The position numbers were made by a program, and so were the translations under genes. This document shows, piece by piece, positions 23,993 through 34,773 of a stretch of 64,000 bases of DNA. The DNA is from Vigna angularis (lineage: Eukaryota > Streptophyta > Magnoliopsida > Fabales > Fabaceae). A model generated the notes under the pieces. The model searched no databases. It had not been told where the DNA came from and worked only from the letters and a program-made list of their open reading frames with translations. Position 1 is the stretch's first letter. Every line of letters starts with the position of its first letter. Location of the stretch: positions 27,921,631 to 27,985,630 of the forward strand of contig NC_068971.1 in NCBI RefSeq assembly GCF_016808095.1, written 5' to 3'.

Positions 23993-25201
23993 ATGGAGCT
24001 TTTGCCACGAGAATTGGTGTCCAACGTGTTCTCAAGGTTGCCAGCGAAGGTGTTGCTGCTATGCAAGTGCGTTTGCAAATCCTGGTTAGATCTCATAAGT
24101 GATTCTCATTTTGTTACCAATTACCCTCTTGTCTACAACAATCTTCAGAGCCAAGAGGAACATCTCTTGGTCATTCGAAGACCCTTTTTTTCTGGCCTCA
24201 AAACTTACATTTCTGTCCTTTCTTGGAACGTCAATGACCCCAAAGAACTCGTTTCGTCCAATGTTTTAAACCCTCCCTATGAGCACAACTCTGATTACAA
24301 ATACTGGACCGAAATCATGGGTCCTTGCAATGGCATATACTTCCTTGAAGGAAATCCTAATGTCTTGATGAACCCTTCATTGGGACAGTTCAAGGCTTTG
24401 CCTGAATCCCATTTCACAAGTCCTCATGGGACTTATTCTTTCACAGATTATGCAGGCTTTGGATTCGACCCAACAACCAATGACTACAAAGTTGTTGTGA
24501 TCAAAGACCTATGGTTGAAGGAAACAGATGAAAGACAACTTGGGTATTGGACAGCGGAGTTGTATAGCCTTAACTCAAACTCTTGGGGAAAAGTTGATTC
24601 TGCTCTCCCGCTCCCAATTGAAGTTTGGGGTTCTTCTCGGGTCTACACTTATTCCAACAACTGTTGCCACTGGTGGGGTTTTGTTGAAGACTCAGGTGTC
24701 TCGGAAGATGTTGTTCTAGCATTTGACATGGTCAACGAGTCCTTCAGGAAGATAAAAGTGCCAAGAATACGCGACTCTTCAGACGAAAAGTTTGCAACTT
24801 TGGCACCCTTTGAGGAATCTGCTTCAATTGGTGTTGTTGTTTACCCGGTGAGGGGCACAGAAAAGTACTTTGACGTGTGGGTGATGAGAGATTACTGGAA
24901 CGAAGGGTCGTGGGTGAAGCTATGCAGTGTTGGACCCGTGCCAGTGATTTACAAGCTCGTGGGGTTTTATGGGGGCAATCGGTTTCTTTGGAAGGACAAC
25001 AACGAAAGATTGGTGTTTTATGATTCGGAGAATACAAGGGATCTTCAGGTTTATGGAAAATATGATTCTATAAGGGCTGCAAAATATACAGAAAGTCTTG
25101 TTTCACTTCACAGGGGAAACGAGTTTAGTCACAAATGTTTATCATGTACTTCGGTTCCTGACCCTCTGCTACATGATAGTGAATATCTTATTTCTTTTTA
25201 G
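23993..25201 (+). CDS. F-box protein with F-box-associated (FBA/kelch-like) domain
   Basis: Single uninterrupted exon of 402 codons. The F-box is at residues 1-45 (LPRELVSNVFSRLPAK, then CVCKSW), which binds SKP1 in an SCF ubiquitin ligase. The rest matches the F-box-associated interaction type 1 fold. Its markers are GPCNGIYF and NPSLGQFKALP near 105-135, then GFGFDPTTNDYKVV near 155-170, then AELYSLNSNSWGKVD and a WVMRDYW-like strand, a set typical of the plant FBXL/CPR1-like expansion. The start is the ATG at 23993; ten codons of open frame upstream begin only with TTG and are not translated in a plant. Lineage-specific tandem family; the substrate is unknown. No stops or frameshifts, so it is probably functional. 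Genes of this kind turn over fast, and the protein cannot be tied to one Arabidopsis gene. Confidence 0.93.
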   Translation: MELLPRELVSNVFSRLPAKVLLLCKCVCKSWLDLISDSHFVTNYPLVYNNLQSQEEHLLVIRRPFFSGLKTYISVLSWNVNDPKELVSSNVLNPPYEHNSDYKYWTEIMGPCNGIYFLEGNPNVLMNPSLGQFKALPESHFTSPHGTYSFTDYAGFGFDPTTNDYKVVVIKDLWLKETDERQLGYWTAELYSLNSNSWGKVDSALPLPIEVWGSSRVYTYSNNCCHWWGFVEDSGVSEDVVLAFDMVNESFRKIKVPRIRDSSDEKFATLAPFEESASIGVVVYPVRGTEKYFDVWVMRDYWNEGSWVKLCSVGPVPVIYKLVGFYGGNRFLWKDNNERLVFYDSENTRDLQVYGKYDSIRAAKYTESLVSLHRGNEFSHKCLSCTSVPDPLLHDSEYLISF

Positions 25202-25860
25202 AAAATAAAACTGTGTTGCTTTTAGACAGTATTAGGTTCTTTGGTTTGTTTGCTTTGTTGCTTCTGGATCAGCCATGTTAGTTAGTTGCCACACGTTGCT
25301 GTAATTGGCCGATCACATAATGTATTGGATATATAAATATGTCAGCTTTCGTTGATCAAAACCATGTGCTGGTTGTAGTAGAATTTGGGTGTTCTGAATG
25401 TTAGACTTTGGGACTTTTGATTCATATGCATTGGTTCCCTTTAGAGTTACGCCATTGAAGTTGAAAAGGAAATATTTGTCATTTCTACTTGTTTTGCAAG
25501 TTGTGGAAATTTTTCCACTTAAAAAATCTTGACCAAGTTATCAATAGTCAATAGTGGCTTGCAGATTGTATTTATTTTTCTGTTTAGAAAAGGGAAAAGA
25601 TGCAGTTTTATTGTTTGGAGTAAAACATTCTTATTCATTACAAAATTTTTAAAATATTAAACAATTTCCTAGTAGTTTTGTCTTTATAAAATTTGAATAT
25701 ATTTTTTAATATTTTCTAAAATTTAATTTTTTTTAAAGTTCTTTTAAGTGAAAATAATAGATAGAAACTTATAAGCAATAATAATAATTAGAAAACTTAC
25801 ATTGATAATAACCATAAATAGCGTTAGTTATATATTTAATCTTGTATTAAATATATATTT
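25202..25860 (+). other. F-box gene 3' flank and intergenic DNA
   Basis: Sequence after the TAG at 25199-25201. The first ~200 bases are of mixed composition and probably include the 3' UTR. The remainder becomes AT-rich with no features. Confidence 0.4.
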
Positions 25861-26354
25861 AGTTAAAAAAATATTAATAATTGATGTACGTTTGGCAAGT
25901 GTACCAATCGTAATTGTAGTAACAAAATATCGTCCTCTGGGATTGAATGAGTTGAGTACCAGTTTACTAACTTACTTAATTTTGAGTGATGAAATTTATC
26001 CAGTGAAATGATGAACATAAACAAGTGATGGAAATTCAAATGATATAAACAATGTTAGAGAATTGATTTCATACCTTTTCATATAATTTCCTCCCCTTTT
26101 CGATCGATGTGTAAATTATAATTATCCCTTTGAGTTTATTTAGAGCTTGTTTACCCCTAATCTCTTAATAGGCAAACGTATCCCTTGAATTTGAATCCCC
26201 AATCCCTTAGGCCAATTACAAATTCAACAAGATCATGAAAAACAATCATATCTCAATTCAAACTAACTAGTCCTGCCCAATTTCCCAATTGTGACAGTAT
26301 CTAATCTGTTCTATTTATAAACGCAAGCAATTCCCAATCTCCCAACTGTGAAAC
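25861..26354. mobile_element. LTR-like repeat fragment
   Basis: Contains the phrase TTTGGCAAGTGTACCAATCG followed by TATCGTCC...GGGATTG, which I recognise as a recurrent component of large plant LTR elements. No partner copy lies in the window, so its boundaries and family are not determined. Confidence 0.35.
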
Positions 26355-27310
26355 TGCTCATAGGGTGAAAACATAAGAGTTAGAGGCTAAATCACAAATA
26401 CACAAAACTTAGAACCAGAATCCTCAACATAGAAAAAGAAAACACTTAAACATCTAGGTCAAAACACCTAAACGCATGGCTAAACGTTGTTGTGCCTAAA
26501 ACATCTAAGAAAGATTGAGTTAAACACCTTATAATACTTGGAATAGGTATTCAGCTTCTCTAAAAAAAAAATAGGTCAATACAATGTCTCTAACAAAACA
26601 TATTAAAAGACAAAATTATTAAAATATGAAAGAAAGCTTAAGCAAACTAAACGCTATCTATCTAAAATGAGACAAAAGCTAAATGAGTTTTTACTTGACT
26701 AAACGATACGATGAGCTTAACAAGTACCTCATCGTATGATGAAGTAACTATACACGCTTGGTATCTTCAGAAAAGAACTTAATTGCAAAATGCTACCTAA
26801 CGGTAGAATTTCAAAAAGCACTTTGTTGTTCTGACCAAACATTAAATGACATTAAATGCTCAATGTTCAAAAATAACAAAAGTGATAAGAAAAGACGTAT
26901 CTGCTGCATGCATAATTTACTCTAATTGCAGATAAGTTATTCTACATGCATCCACAATGCTACAGATCAAATATCAAAAAGTGGACGTTAGAGACAAAGA
27001 AGATATTCATAGAATGTTCTTCACTTGAAACAAAGTCTAAAAAGATCTTACAACTTACTTCAAGCAAAGGACTGAAAAAGCATGCCTACTCTGACAAGTT
27101 GACTTACCCAACAACTGTTATGTAAAGAAGAAAAAGAAAGCACGAGTATCAAGACTACAAAGCTCAGTCTAACGGACAAATATCCATGTAGCCTATAAAT
27201 AACATATCTCTCAAGAAGAAAATCAAAAGGAAAGTTTAAGAGAATAGAAAAGCAAAGCTTACAACGATAAATTTATCCTGAAAAGAAGAAGAGAAAAAGC
27301 TAAAAAACAA
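26355..27310 (+). mobile_element. Left LTR (5' truncated) of a large decayed LTR retrotransposon
   Basis: The first ~255 bases (26355-26610) are a diverged direct repeat of 32634-32910, sharing GGGTGAAAAC, CCAGAATCCTCAACATA and ATAGGTATTCA. The block continues to a TATA box (CCTATAAATAAC, 27192-27203) and an A-rich leader, as in an LTR promoter. The right edge near 27310 is an estimate. Confidence 0.6.
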
Positions 27311-27645
27311 AAATACATCTAAGTTGGTGATCAAAGAAAGGAGTACAAAGTCGGCCTGCAATAGCGCAACCACCAACGAAGTGGAAGAAGTTGGTGATCA
27401 AACATCCTACAAAAACAATGATGAGTATACCTGCATCACGTCAAGTTAGAGTTGATCTGTAAATCATTCTGTTTGAAAGTTTCGCTCAACCCTCCCATAA
27501 ATCGATACCTGAGAGGCAAATCATGCAAGGATCTAAAATTGATGTAGAAACAAATGTGGTGACAGTAGAGCAGTCTACAAACAAAGGTAACCTTGAGCCA
27601 TCCGCCTCTCAAGCACCTTAATCTCAACTTGGTGTAGAATAGTCT

Positions 27646-28077
27646 ATGACAATTCAAGCTTCTTATGAACAAACCACACCTGAACCTCCCTCAACACCTA
27701 ACTCAACCCCAAAACTGACCTTGAACATATCATCCTTTTATCCTCCAAATTTCCAACCTACACCACGTCAACCCCTCGACTATCCATTCTTACTCATCTT
27801 CAAACCGGTCACCAGACATATCATCGAGATACCTTATGAAACCACTCATTATCAATCGTCATATCACCATATACCCTCACCCAAATATTTGAACCTTTCA
27901 CGAGACTCAATAGTTGCTCTTCTTGCACCTTCTATAATAAGAGAAATATATCCAAACCTCAAGCGGTCATCACCATATCACATACCCACAGGGGCTATGA
28001 CATTCATCCGTTATGAGTTGTAGTTTGCTCATCGGCAAAAATCCTCTAAGGATGAAGAGATAAGAATGGTAATTGAG
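27646..28077 (+). pseudogene. Unrecognised coding piece inside the LTR element
   Basis: An open frame of ~125 codons starts at 27646 and ends in TAG at 28021-28023. The same frame then continues openly past it (KSSKDEEIRMVIEQSLAEH...), suggesting a once-longer protein with one nonsense mutation. Its composition is Pro/Ser/Thr-rich at the start, then ordinary. No gag, protease or polymerase motif is visible. Its place just inside the left LTR suggests a gag-like or accessory product. It has no initiator context that I would rely on. Confidence 0.35.
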
Positions 28078-28135
28078 CAATCACTAGCTGAACATAATGA
28101 CTCAAGACCTGTAGGGGTCTATGTAGATGATAACT

Positions 28136-29272
28136 CTCCAAATTTACATATGTTTTTGTGTTTAGGAGTCTTTCTTAGCTTCTTTTAGTTTCTTATTGCT
28201 TAGAAGTAGGATAGTTTTAGGTTTTTTCTTTTATTCTTTAGTTTTATAGAATTTTAGTTAAAAACATATTTTTAAGTGTATTTTTAGTATTCTTGTAAAT
28301 AAGTAAGAAATTAATATTTTCTAAAAATCTTTCAATAAAAAATGTTTTGTTTTAATTGCATTTTTTTTCTTATTTACATTTTAATCCTTCTTTATTTCAA
28401 AATTTGTTGCAGATTTGGGTTGTGTTGGGTAGAAGCTGATTTGATGTCAATTGGATTGTTTTTAAGTTGGGTCGTTGATGTTGATTGAAGAAGAGAGGGG
28501 TCGCTGCATTGGACCTCTGAAATTGAGATTTAGAGGCTGGACTAGTGCTGTTTTGATTTGGGCTGTTGTGCTAGAATTAAATTGCACTGTTTTGGGCATA
28601 TTCCTTATATTGAGCCGTGCAAGGGTTGTCACTTGTGAACGTGTGGAGGAAGCTCGAATCAGAGAGTTGTGGTACAATCGGAGGGCTGAAGGCGTGCCTC
28701 ATGGGTAGAGCAAAAGAAAGGCCGTTTGATTAGAGGAAGCGCGAAACATTGTGAGGTCTTTTTCCCCTTTCCCATTTCCCCCATTTTTTTTCTCTATAAA
28801 AAGAGACTTGTAAAGAGAGTTGGAGCGTGAATGGTGGAGGGTGACAGACTCTACTCTAAAGTATTGTAACATGGAGAGTGAGAGGCTCCGCGAGAGTTCT
28901 GTGTGCGAGCTAGGTTTTAGGGTTTTCGTTTTCGTCTAGTTTCATACTCGTAGTGTAGATTCTGATATTCTTGGGCATAGATTGAGCAATCACAGTAGTG
29001 ACAGCCGTAGTGGTTTCGATTGCGCGTTTTGTTCGGTACATTCTCTTGTAATATTCATTTCTCATTAATAATACTTTCTTATACATTGATGTTCCTCTGT
29101 GTTGAGTGCTTTATGATTATGTTATTTTGATTTTTTTTCAATGTTTCTGAATTCTTGTTTGATCATGTAAATATGTTTCCTGTTTTTCTTTGAAAATTGA
29201 TTTGTCTTTGAAAATTGATTTGGACTCTATAACTCTGCATCTTTGCAATTCCTTTTGGAATTAAATGACTCC
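28136..29272 (+). mobile_element. Inserted LTR-like sequence with TATA box
   Basis: Interrupts the unrecognised coding region. Around 28790-28803 it has TCTCTATAAAAAGAG. A leader follows (about 28815-29080) ending in a CTCATTAATAAT-type polyadenylation context, a typical LTR U3-R layout. The ends could not be defined and no second copy lies in the window. Confidence 0.4.
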
Positions 29273-29280
29273 ATAGTGAG

Positions 29281-29831
29281 TAGAGTTGTCAAAATGGGTC
29301 ACCCGGCCCGATTCGGCCCGGCTCACCATGGGTTGATCACTTAGTGAGTCAACCCAACCCGGTTCATTAATTAGCAAGCCAGAAAATTTTGAACTGGCCC
29401 AACCCACCACGGGTTGGTAGGTAAACGGGTTGGCTCACTGGCTCACTTAATTACAATTTTTTTAAAATAAAATTGTTTTACAAACTTTCTATAATTCAAA
29501 TATAAAAAAATTTCGCTCCCAAATTTCACTCCCAACATGGGTGTTTAATTAGTTTTGAAAATAAGGAATTTAAATAATATTTTCAAGCAAAAAAATAATA
29601 ATAAATATTTTTTTATAAAATTAAAATTAAATTTTAATAAAATAAAATTAGGTAAGTGGGTTGGTGGGCCAACCCGGCCCACCACGGGTTCAACCCGCAT
29701 GAACTGGGTTTAAATGAGCCGGGTTGAAATCTGACCCGCATAAAAAAATACAATTTTTTCAAATCCAACCCGGCTCGAACCCATAGTGGGCTGGGTTGGC
29801 CCGCGGGTTGTGACCCATTTTGACAACACTA
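29281..29831. mobile_element. Non-autonomous hAT-type transposon, 551 bp
   Basis: Terminal inverted repeats TAGAGTTGTCAAAATGGG at the left and the complement of TAGTGTTGTCAAAATGGG at the right match over about 20 bases, with one or two mismatches. A perfect 8-bp target duplication ATAGTGAG lies at 29273-29280 and 29832-29839, the length typical of hAT insertions. The interior is GGGTTGGCCC-rich near the ends and AT-rich in the middle, with inverted GGCCCGG words, and has no transposase. Confidence 0.88.
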
Positions 29832-29839
29832 ATAGTGAG

Positions 29840-30790
29840 CATTCATTATCGAGATGTCTTCTTGAGTTAGAGATGAGTCAAATGCATAAAGATTCATTCG
29901 GTTTTATGTTTCTATTCTTTTCTTTTTATTATTTCTAGTATGTGTTATTTCAATTTCATTATAGTTTTGACGAGTTGAGTGATGATCATTGATTCTTAAG
30001 TTTTGAAAATGAACTTTAAGACCCTGTAATGGGCTTATTTTCACAGGATGTCTTCCTGAAATGTGATCAACCACTCTATGCATTGAATATATATGAATTT
30101 GACTCTAGTTTTTGTTCTAACCAATTCTCTTGGCTGATTCTTTGATTTTTCATATTTCTTTTGATTGTAATATCTCTGGTAGTTGATCTGCACATATGAT
30201 AGTTTGATTTGGTATTGTTTTACATCTGCATATAGAATTTAGTTGTTGATTTCAACTTTAGTTGAGAGTAATGGCATGATTATTCTTGATTACTTCTGTT
30301 TAGAGTATATGATTTGATGATTCACTTTAGGTTTTATGTTTTACATTATGATTTAGATTTGATGCTTAGCTTAGGAATATCTCTTGACTGTTAATGCATT
30401 TTTTTTAGACTTAGGTTTTGCTTTTGTTTTGTATTTTTGTTTCAAAGATTTTCTTTCCCTTTTTTTTTATTAATTCATTTAGCACTTGAGTTCTGTTTAG
30501 ATTGTAGCATGTATGTTTCTATTTTAGTTTTAGGTAGTTATAGTAATTAGGTTGTATTTCTGTTTTGAGTAGTTTGGACTTTTATTTTCTTTTCTTTTAT
30601 TGCATTTCAATTTCTTTCTTCTTTTAAACACACTTTAGTTTAGATTTTTCTTGTCCTTTTTAGTTCCATTCATTGTAATTGTCTCCACCTAGTTTTGTAG
30701 TAATAGTTCATAAATAATAAAAGATCTAATTATACATTCTAAAAGTTAACAAGTCGAGTCCTAGGATTGATATTTTGGTGAGCCCTTTAC
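29840..30790. other. T-rich sequence between transposon pieces
   Basis: About 950 bases, strongly T-rich, with no open frame of note. It is probably the leader or 3' region of the LTR-like insertion to its left. Confidence 0.3.
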
Positions 30791-30859
30791 TACAATAGTG
30801 GGACCAAATTTGTTCTACTTTAGGCGACTAGAAGCCGTTTAACAGTAGATAAGATCAAA

Positions 30860-31612
30860 CTCTTTCCTCATTTTTCCAAGTTCACTAAAGTCCATCCATG
30901 GGAAGTGAAAGGTGGCTTTCCTGAAGAATTTTATCGTAACATGGCTCTGACCCTACTACAAGCAAATGAATACGGAAACAAGCACATGAGAAAAGTACTT
31001 GTCATGCCAGATGTCATTGCACCCAAATTACCTCCGGTTGATGAAAGACCTCTGAAAATGGAGAAGATTAGGACTATTAAGGATACAAAACTAGCTCCCA
31101 CAAAACCTTCTTTGACAAATCCTAGAAGAATATGGGACAAAGACATCCACATTCACAACAACGAGTCAGAGGCTTATCTCTATTGAAAGGAAAACATATT
31201 CATCGCAACTGACAAGTTTTGAATTGATCATGCCTCTACAAGCCCCTTTTCATTCAAACATGAAAGTGATGAACTAAAAATAAAGGGAGCATGTCTTTTA
31301 CAACCCAATGTGGCCTTCTTAAGGGATCCATATGACATTGGGTACTGGCTTCTTCCCAGTCTGCCTCAAACATCGCCATTTGACAAGTTGATAGTCAGAT
31401 TGAAGAATGCTACACTTGATGTCATATGCAGAAATGTTGACAGATTGACGAAGAGACACGTAAAAAAGAATAAGATGTTTGAATCAACTATCCATAGATC
31501 ATCAAATGTAGAAGAAGTAGCCAATGAAAAAGACGTGCAAGAAGAAAATCAACCTGATTCAACAGTCTCCAAAACATTTGCATCACAACCAATCATGTGG
31601 AAAAAGTGTTGA
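30860..31612 (+). pseudogene. Second unrecognised coding piece of the LTR element
   Basis: Two open frames, about 30860-31183 (with LFPHFSKFTKVHPWEVKG at its start) and 31310-31609, are separated by stops. Both are Lys/Glu-rich and sit between the two LTR copies, so they are likely element-encoded. No retroviral enzyme motif is seen in either, and no host family is recognised. Confidence 0.35.
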
Positions 31613-32544
31613 CTATTGTCAAGACAGTTCTTGCCGAACAAGATGCAAAGGTTGAAGCAAAAATTGATGCTCTGTCATCCTAAATACAACTCCTTCTCAA
31701 ACACATCACAACCCATCCTCCTTCAACTGTTCCCGAAAACCCTAAACCATGAGTCATAACCAATGTGTTCTTCCATCCAAAACTTTTGCAAAGAATACAA
31801 TTAATTATGTGATTTACTATATCAATACGAATATTTGCCAAGTATATTTGATAATCTATTCATTGCATGATATATGATGATTGCACAAATTGTATGATTG
31901 CCTAACTCCATGCCCTACATGACTACACCTGTGTACTACTAATTTTTTAACTGCGTGCATGATTGAGTACTTATTTCTTTTTAATTATGTTGTCTCTCCA
32001 ATAAACCCTTTTTAATGATTTATCAAATAAGTGGAGATAGGGTCATAACCTCAGTTTAGTATGTTAATTCTATGTTAATTCTAGGAATTATTGCATGACA
32101 CTAAATGACATCATGATATTGTTAGGATTAGATCTAAACCTCAGGTCAGTATGTTTGCATGATAAAGTTAGGGTAGCATAGAATCAGGGGAAGTTTCTCC
32201 AAATTCTTAGAGTTCATCTTAGGAGTTCATGTTTACATTCATGTAATCTGTTTTGTGTTTTAATAAAAGTTGTTGGTTGTTACCTTATTTGTCTTATCTG
32301 TTGTTTATTTGTTCACTTTATCTGTTGTTTAAATTTATATCATCGTTTATTCGTTTATCATCTTTACCTCTATACGCAATAATGTTTTTCGATTTTGTCT
32401 ACTAACAACATGCAAAAGATAAAAACAATAAAAGATGTAAAACACACAACAAACCAAAACAACAAGACTTAAAACTAAAATGTTGAACAAAGAATGATTA
32501 CATCATTTAAATGCGTATTTGTTAAACATCAAAAAAGGGAAGAT

Positions 32545-32912
32545 TGTTAAAGACAAAATCGTTTATACGCCTAAACGCTCTCATGTTTTAAAGTTTAATC
32601 AAATAACATTAAAACAGGATAATAATCAGAAAATTACTCAGGGTGAAAACGCAAGACTTAGAACCTAAATCTCAAACACACAAAACCTAAAACCAGAATC
32701 CTCAACATAAAAAAACTTAGCAAAACACTTAGGTTCTTAGGACATAGAAAAACATCTAGGTCAAAACACCCAGATGCATGGCTAAACTCTGTTGTGCATA
32801 AAGTGTCTAAGAGAGATTGAGTTAAACGCTCAATGCTTACAATACCCAGAATAGGTATTCAACTTCTCTCGAAAACAAAATAGGTCAAGACAAGACCTCT
32901 CTAAGAGAGTGA
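32545..32912 (+). mobile_element. Right LTR (3' truncated) of the large decayed element
   Basis: Begins TGTTAAAGAC directly after the polypurine tract AAAAAAGGGAAGAT (32531-32544). From 32634 it parallels the left LTR copy at 26355. Homology stops near 32912, where unrelated sequence follows, so the 3' part is lost. Together with the left copy it frames an element of about 6.2 kb internal length that has itself been interrupted. Confidence 0.6.
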
Positions 32913-33840
32913 CTAGAAGCATGACTATAAGGGTGAACTTTAAACATTATTCCTTATCTTTATTTTATTTCATTATGTGGACTTTCCCTGACATATGTTG
33001 ACTTGACTTTGGTTGACTTGTTAACTTAGTTGGCTTGACATAAGTTAACATGTTGACTATTCTATTAGTTTGCTTTGTAGGATGAGCTAGTGCCAACTTG
33101 GAGAAGTGTAACACTACTTGGAGTAGAGGAGAGCATCATCCTTAGCCAAGCAAGTGGGGCACGTATTTGAACCTTGGGAGATAAGGTTGACCTTCTCTAT
33201 CTAGAAGGTCAAAGACATACCACCTTGGAGGCTTGTAGACCAAGTTAGGGTTCTCTCCATTTCAAGACACCTTCTTTTTTGACCTAGTTTCTAGAACACT
33301 ACTTTATCTTTTTTTTCTTAGGTCATATGTGCTTGGAACTAATAGTTTTCAATTTATCATTTATCTTTCTTTGATTATGTATAAAATCCATGTTAACTAT
33401 CCCAATTTCAATTTTCTTTTAGGATCATACAAATTCATGGAGTTAAACTTGTATTTTAGAGGAAAAAAAAGAAGAAATTAAACACTTTTGAAGAAATTTG
33501 CCATAACACTATTATAGTGCCAGTTTTGAGAGCTCAAGCTATGAAGAAAACCTAGGCAAGAAGGTTTCCTCACTGGCTTAAAGCTTAGGGCATATAGAGT
33601 CCTTTATCCTGAAATAACATCAGGTAGCCAACTTAGAAACTCAATGCTTAAGCCATAGAGAAAACCTAGTGAGGGAGGAAACCTCAAGATTGGAGCTATA
33701 GACCACCACTTGAATTGTGTTGCCAAAATTTATAAATATCAGCATCTTTAATAGATTTCGAAAGAGAAGAATAAAAAGAGACTTCAGTTGAAACACCTTT
33801 TAGGATACTTTTAGAAAAATTATAAAGAGTCTTCTCATCT
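32913..33840. other. Intergenic repeat-like DNA, unclassified
   Basis: Contains GTTGACTTG words repeated several times (32990-33060) and a GC-richer block (33080-33290) resembling an LTR. No ends, ORFs or partner copy were found. Confidence 0.3.
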
Positions 33841-34038
33841 ATATCTTTTGTAATTAATAGAAAATCTTTAGAGGATTAAGAGATATATCTTCTTTATTGT
33901 TTATACTTCTTTCTATAATTTATGAGAAGCTAAATTTCCATATCTTTTGTAATTAATAAAAAATCTTTAGAGGATTAGGAGATATATCTTCTTTATTGTT
34001 TATACTTCTTTCTATAATTTATGAGAAGCTAAATTTTC
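33841..34038. repeat. 99-bp tandem duplication
   Basis: Units 33841-33939 and 33940-34038 are nearly identical; both begin ATATCTTTTGTAATTAATA and end AGAAGCTAAATTT. This is recent local duplication with no coding content. Confidence 0.9.
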
Positions 34039-34773
34039 TTCGTGTTAGAGAAAAGATGTAAAATATTTGAACTCTTGTATTTGATAAAACCTTCCATTTA
34101 TGAATAATTTCTTTTGGTTTGAAGTTTGTTAATTGATTTATATTTGTTGCTTGAGCACTCATTTGAAGTACCTAAAAAACACTTTCAACTTCCACTTCCA
34201 TAAATTTTTGTATTTCAAAAAGTAAAAATCTGAAATACAGTTTTTTATATTTGGAATTGTAAATTCAAATATACAAAATTTACATTCCGGATAGCATAAT
34301 CTAAAAACATTAGAATTTATGAGAGCACAGAAAGAAATTTGTGGATGTGCAGGAAGAAATTGCCGTAGAAAGACCCCAAGAAAAAAGTTAGTTTTGGCAA
34401 TGCCTCATTCTGGTAAATAACTTGTAAGTATAATCTATATAAAAATAATACAGTAATATTAATAAGCAAACAACATTGCAAGATTCTTGCATTCTCCAAA
34501 TCAGGATCAAAGAAAATTTCTACAAGTATAATGTAACGTTGAAATTTGAAACAACACATACATCTAAGACGCTTGCATTCACTAAGAAACTTATCCAATG
34601 TTTTCAAACACTATATACAAATTCACGAAATGCAGAAGGAAGAAAAGGAAGTTAACTATGATGTATTCTTGTGGACTTTGCATAATACGTTGAATTCAGA
34701 TATAACGTTGACCCACAAGAAAAGTGAAGGTTCTTTTCTGAACAATGATTACTGAATCTAAGAGAAATTGAAA

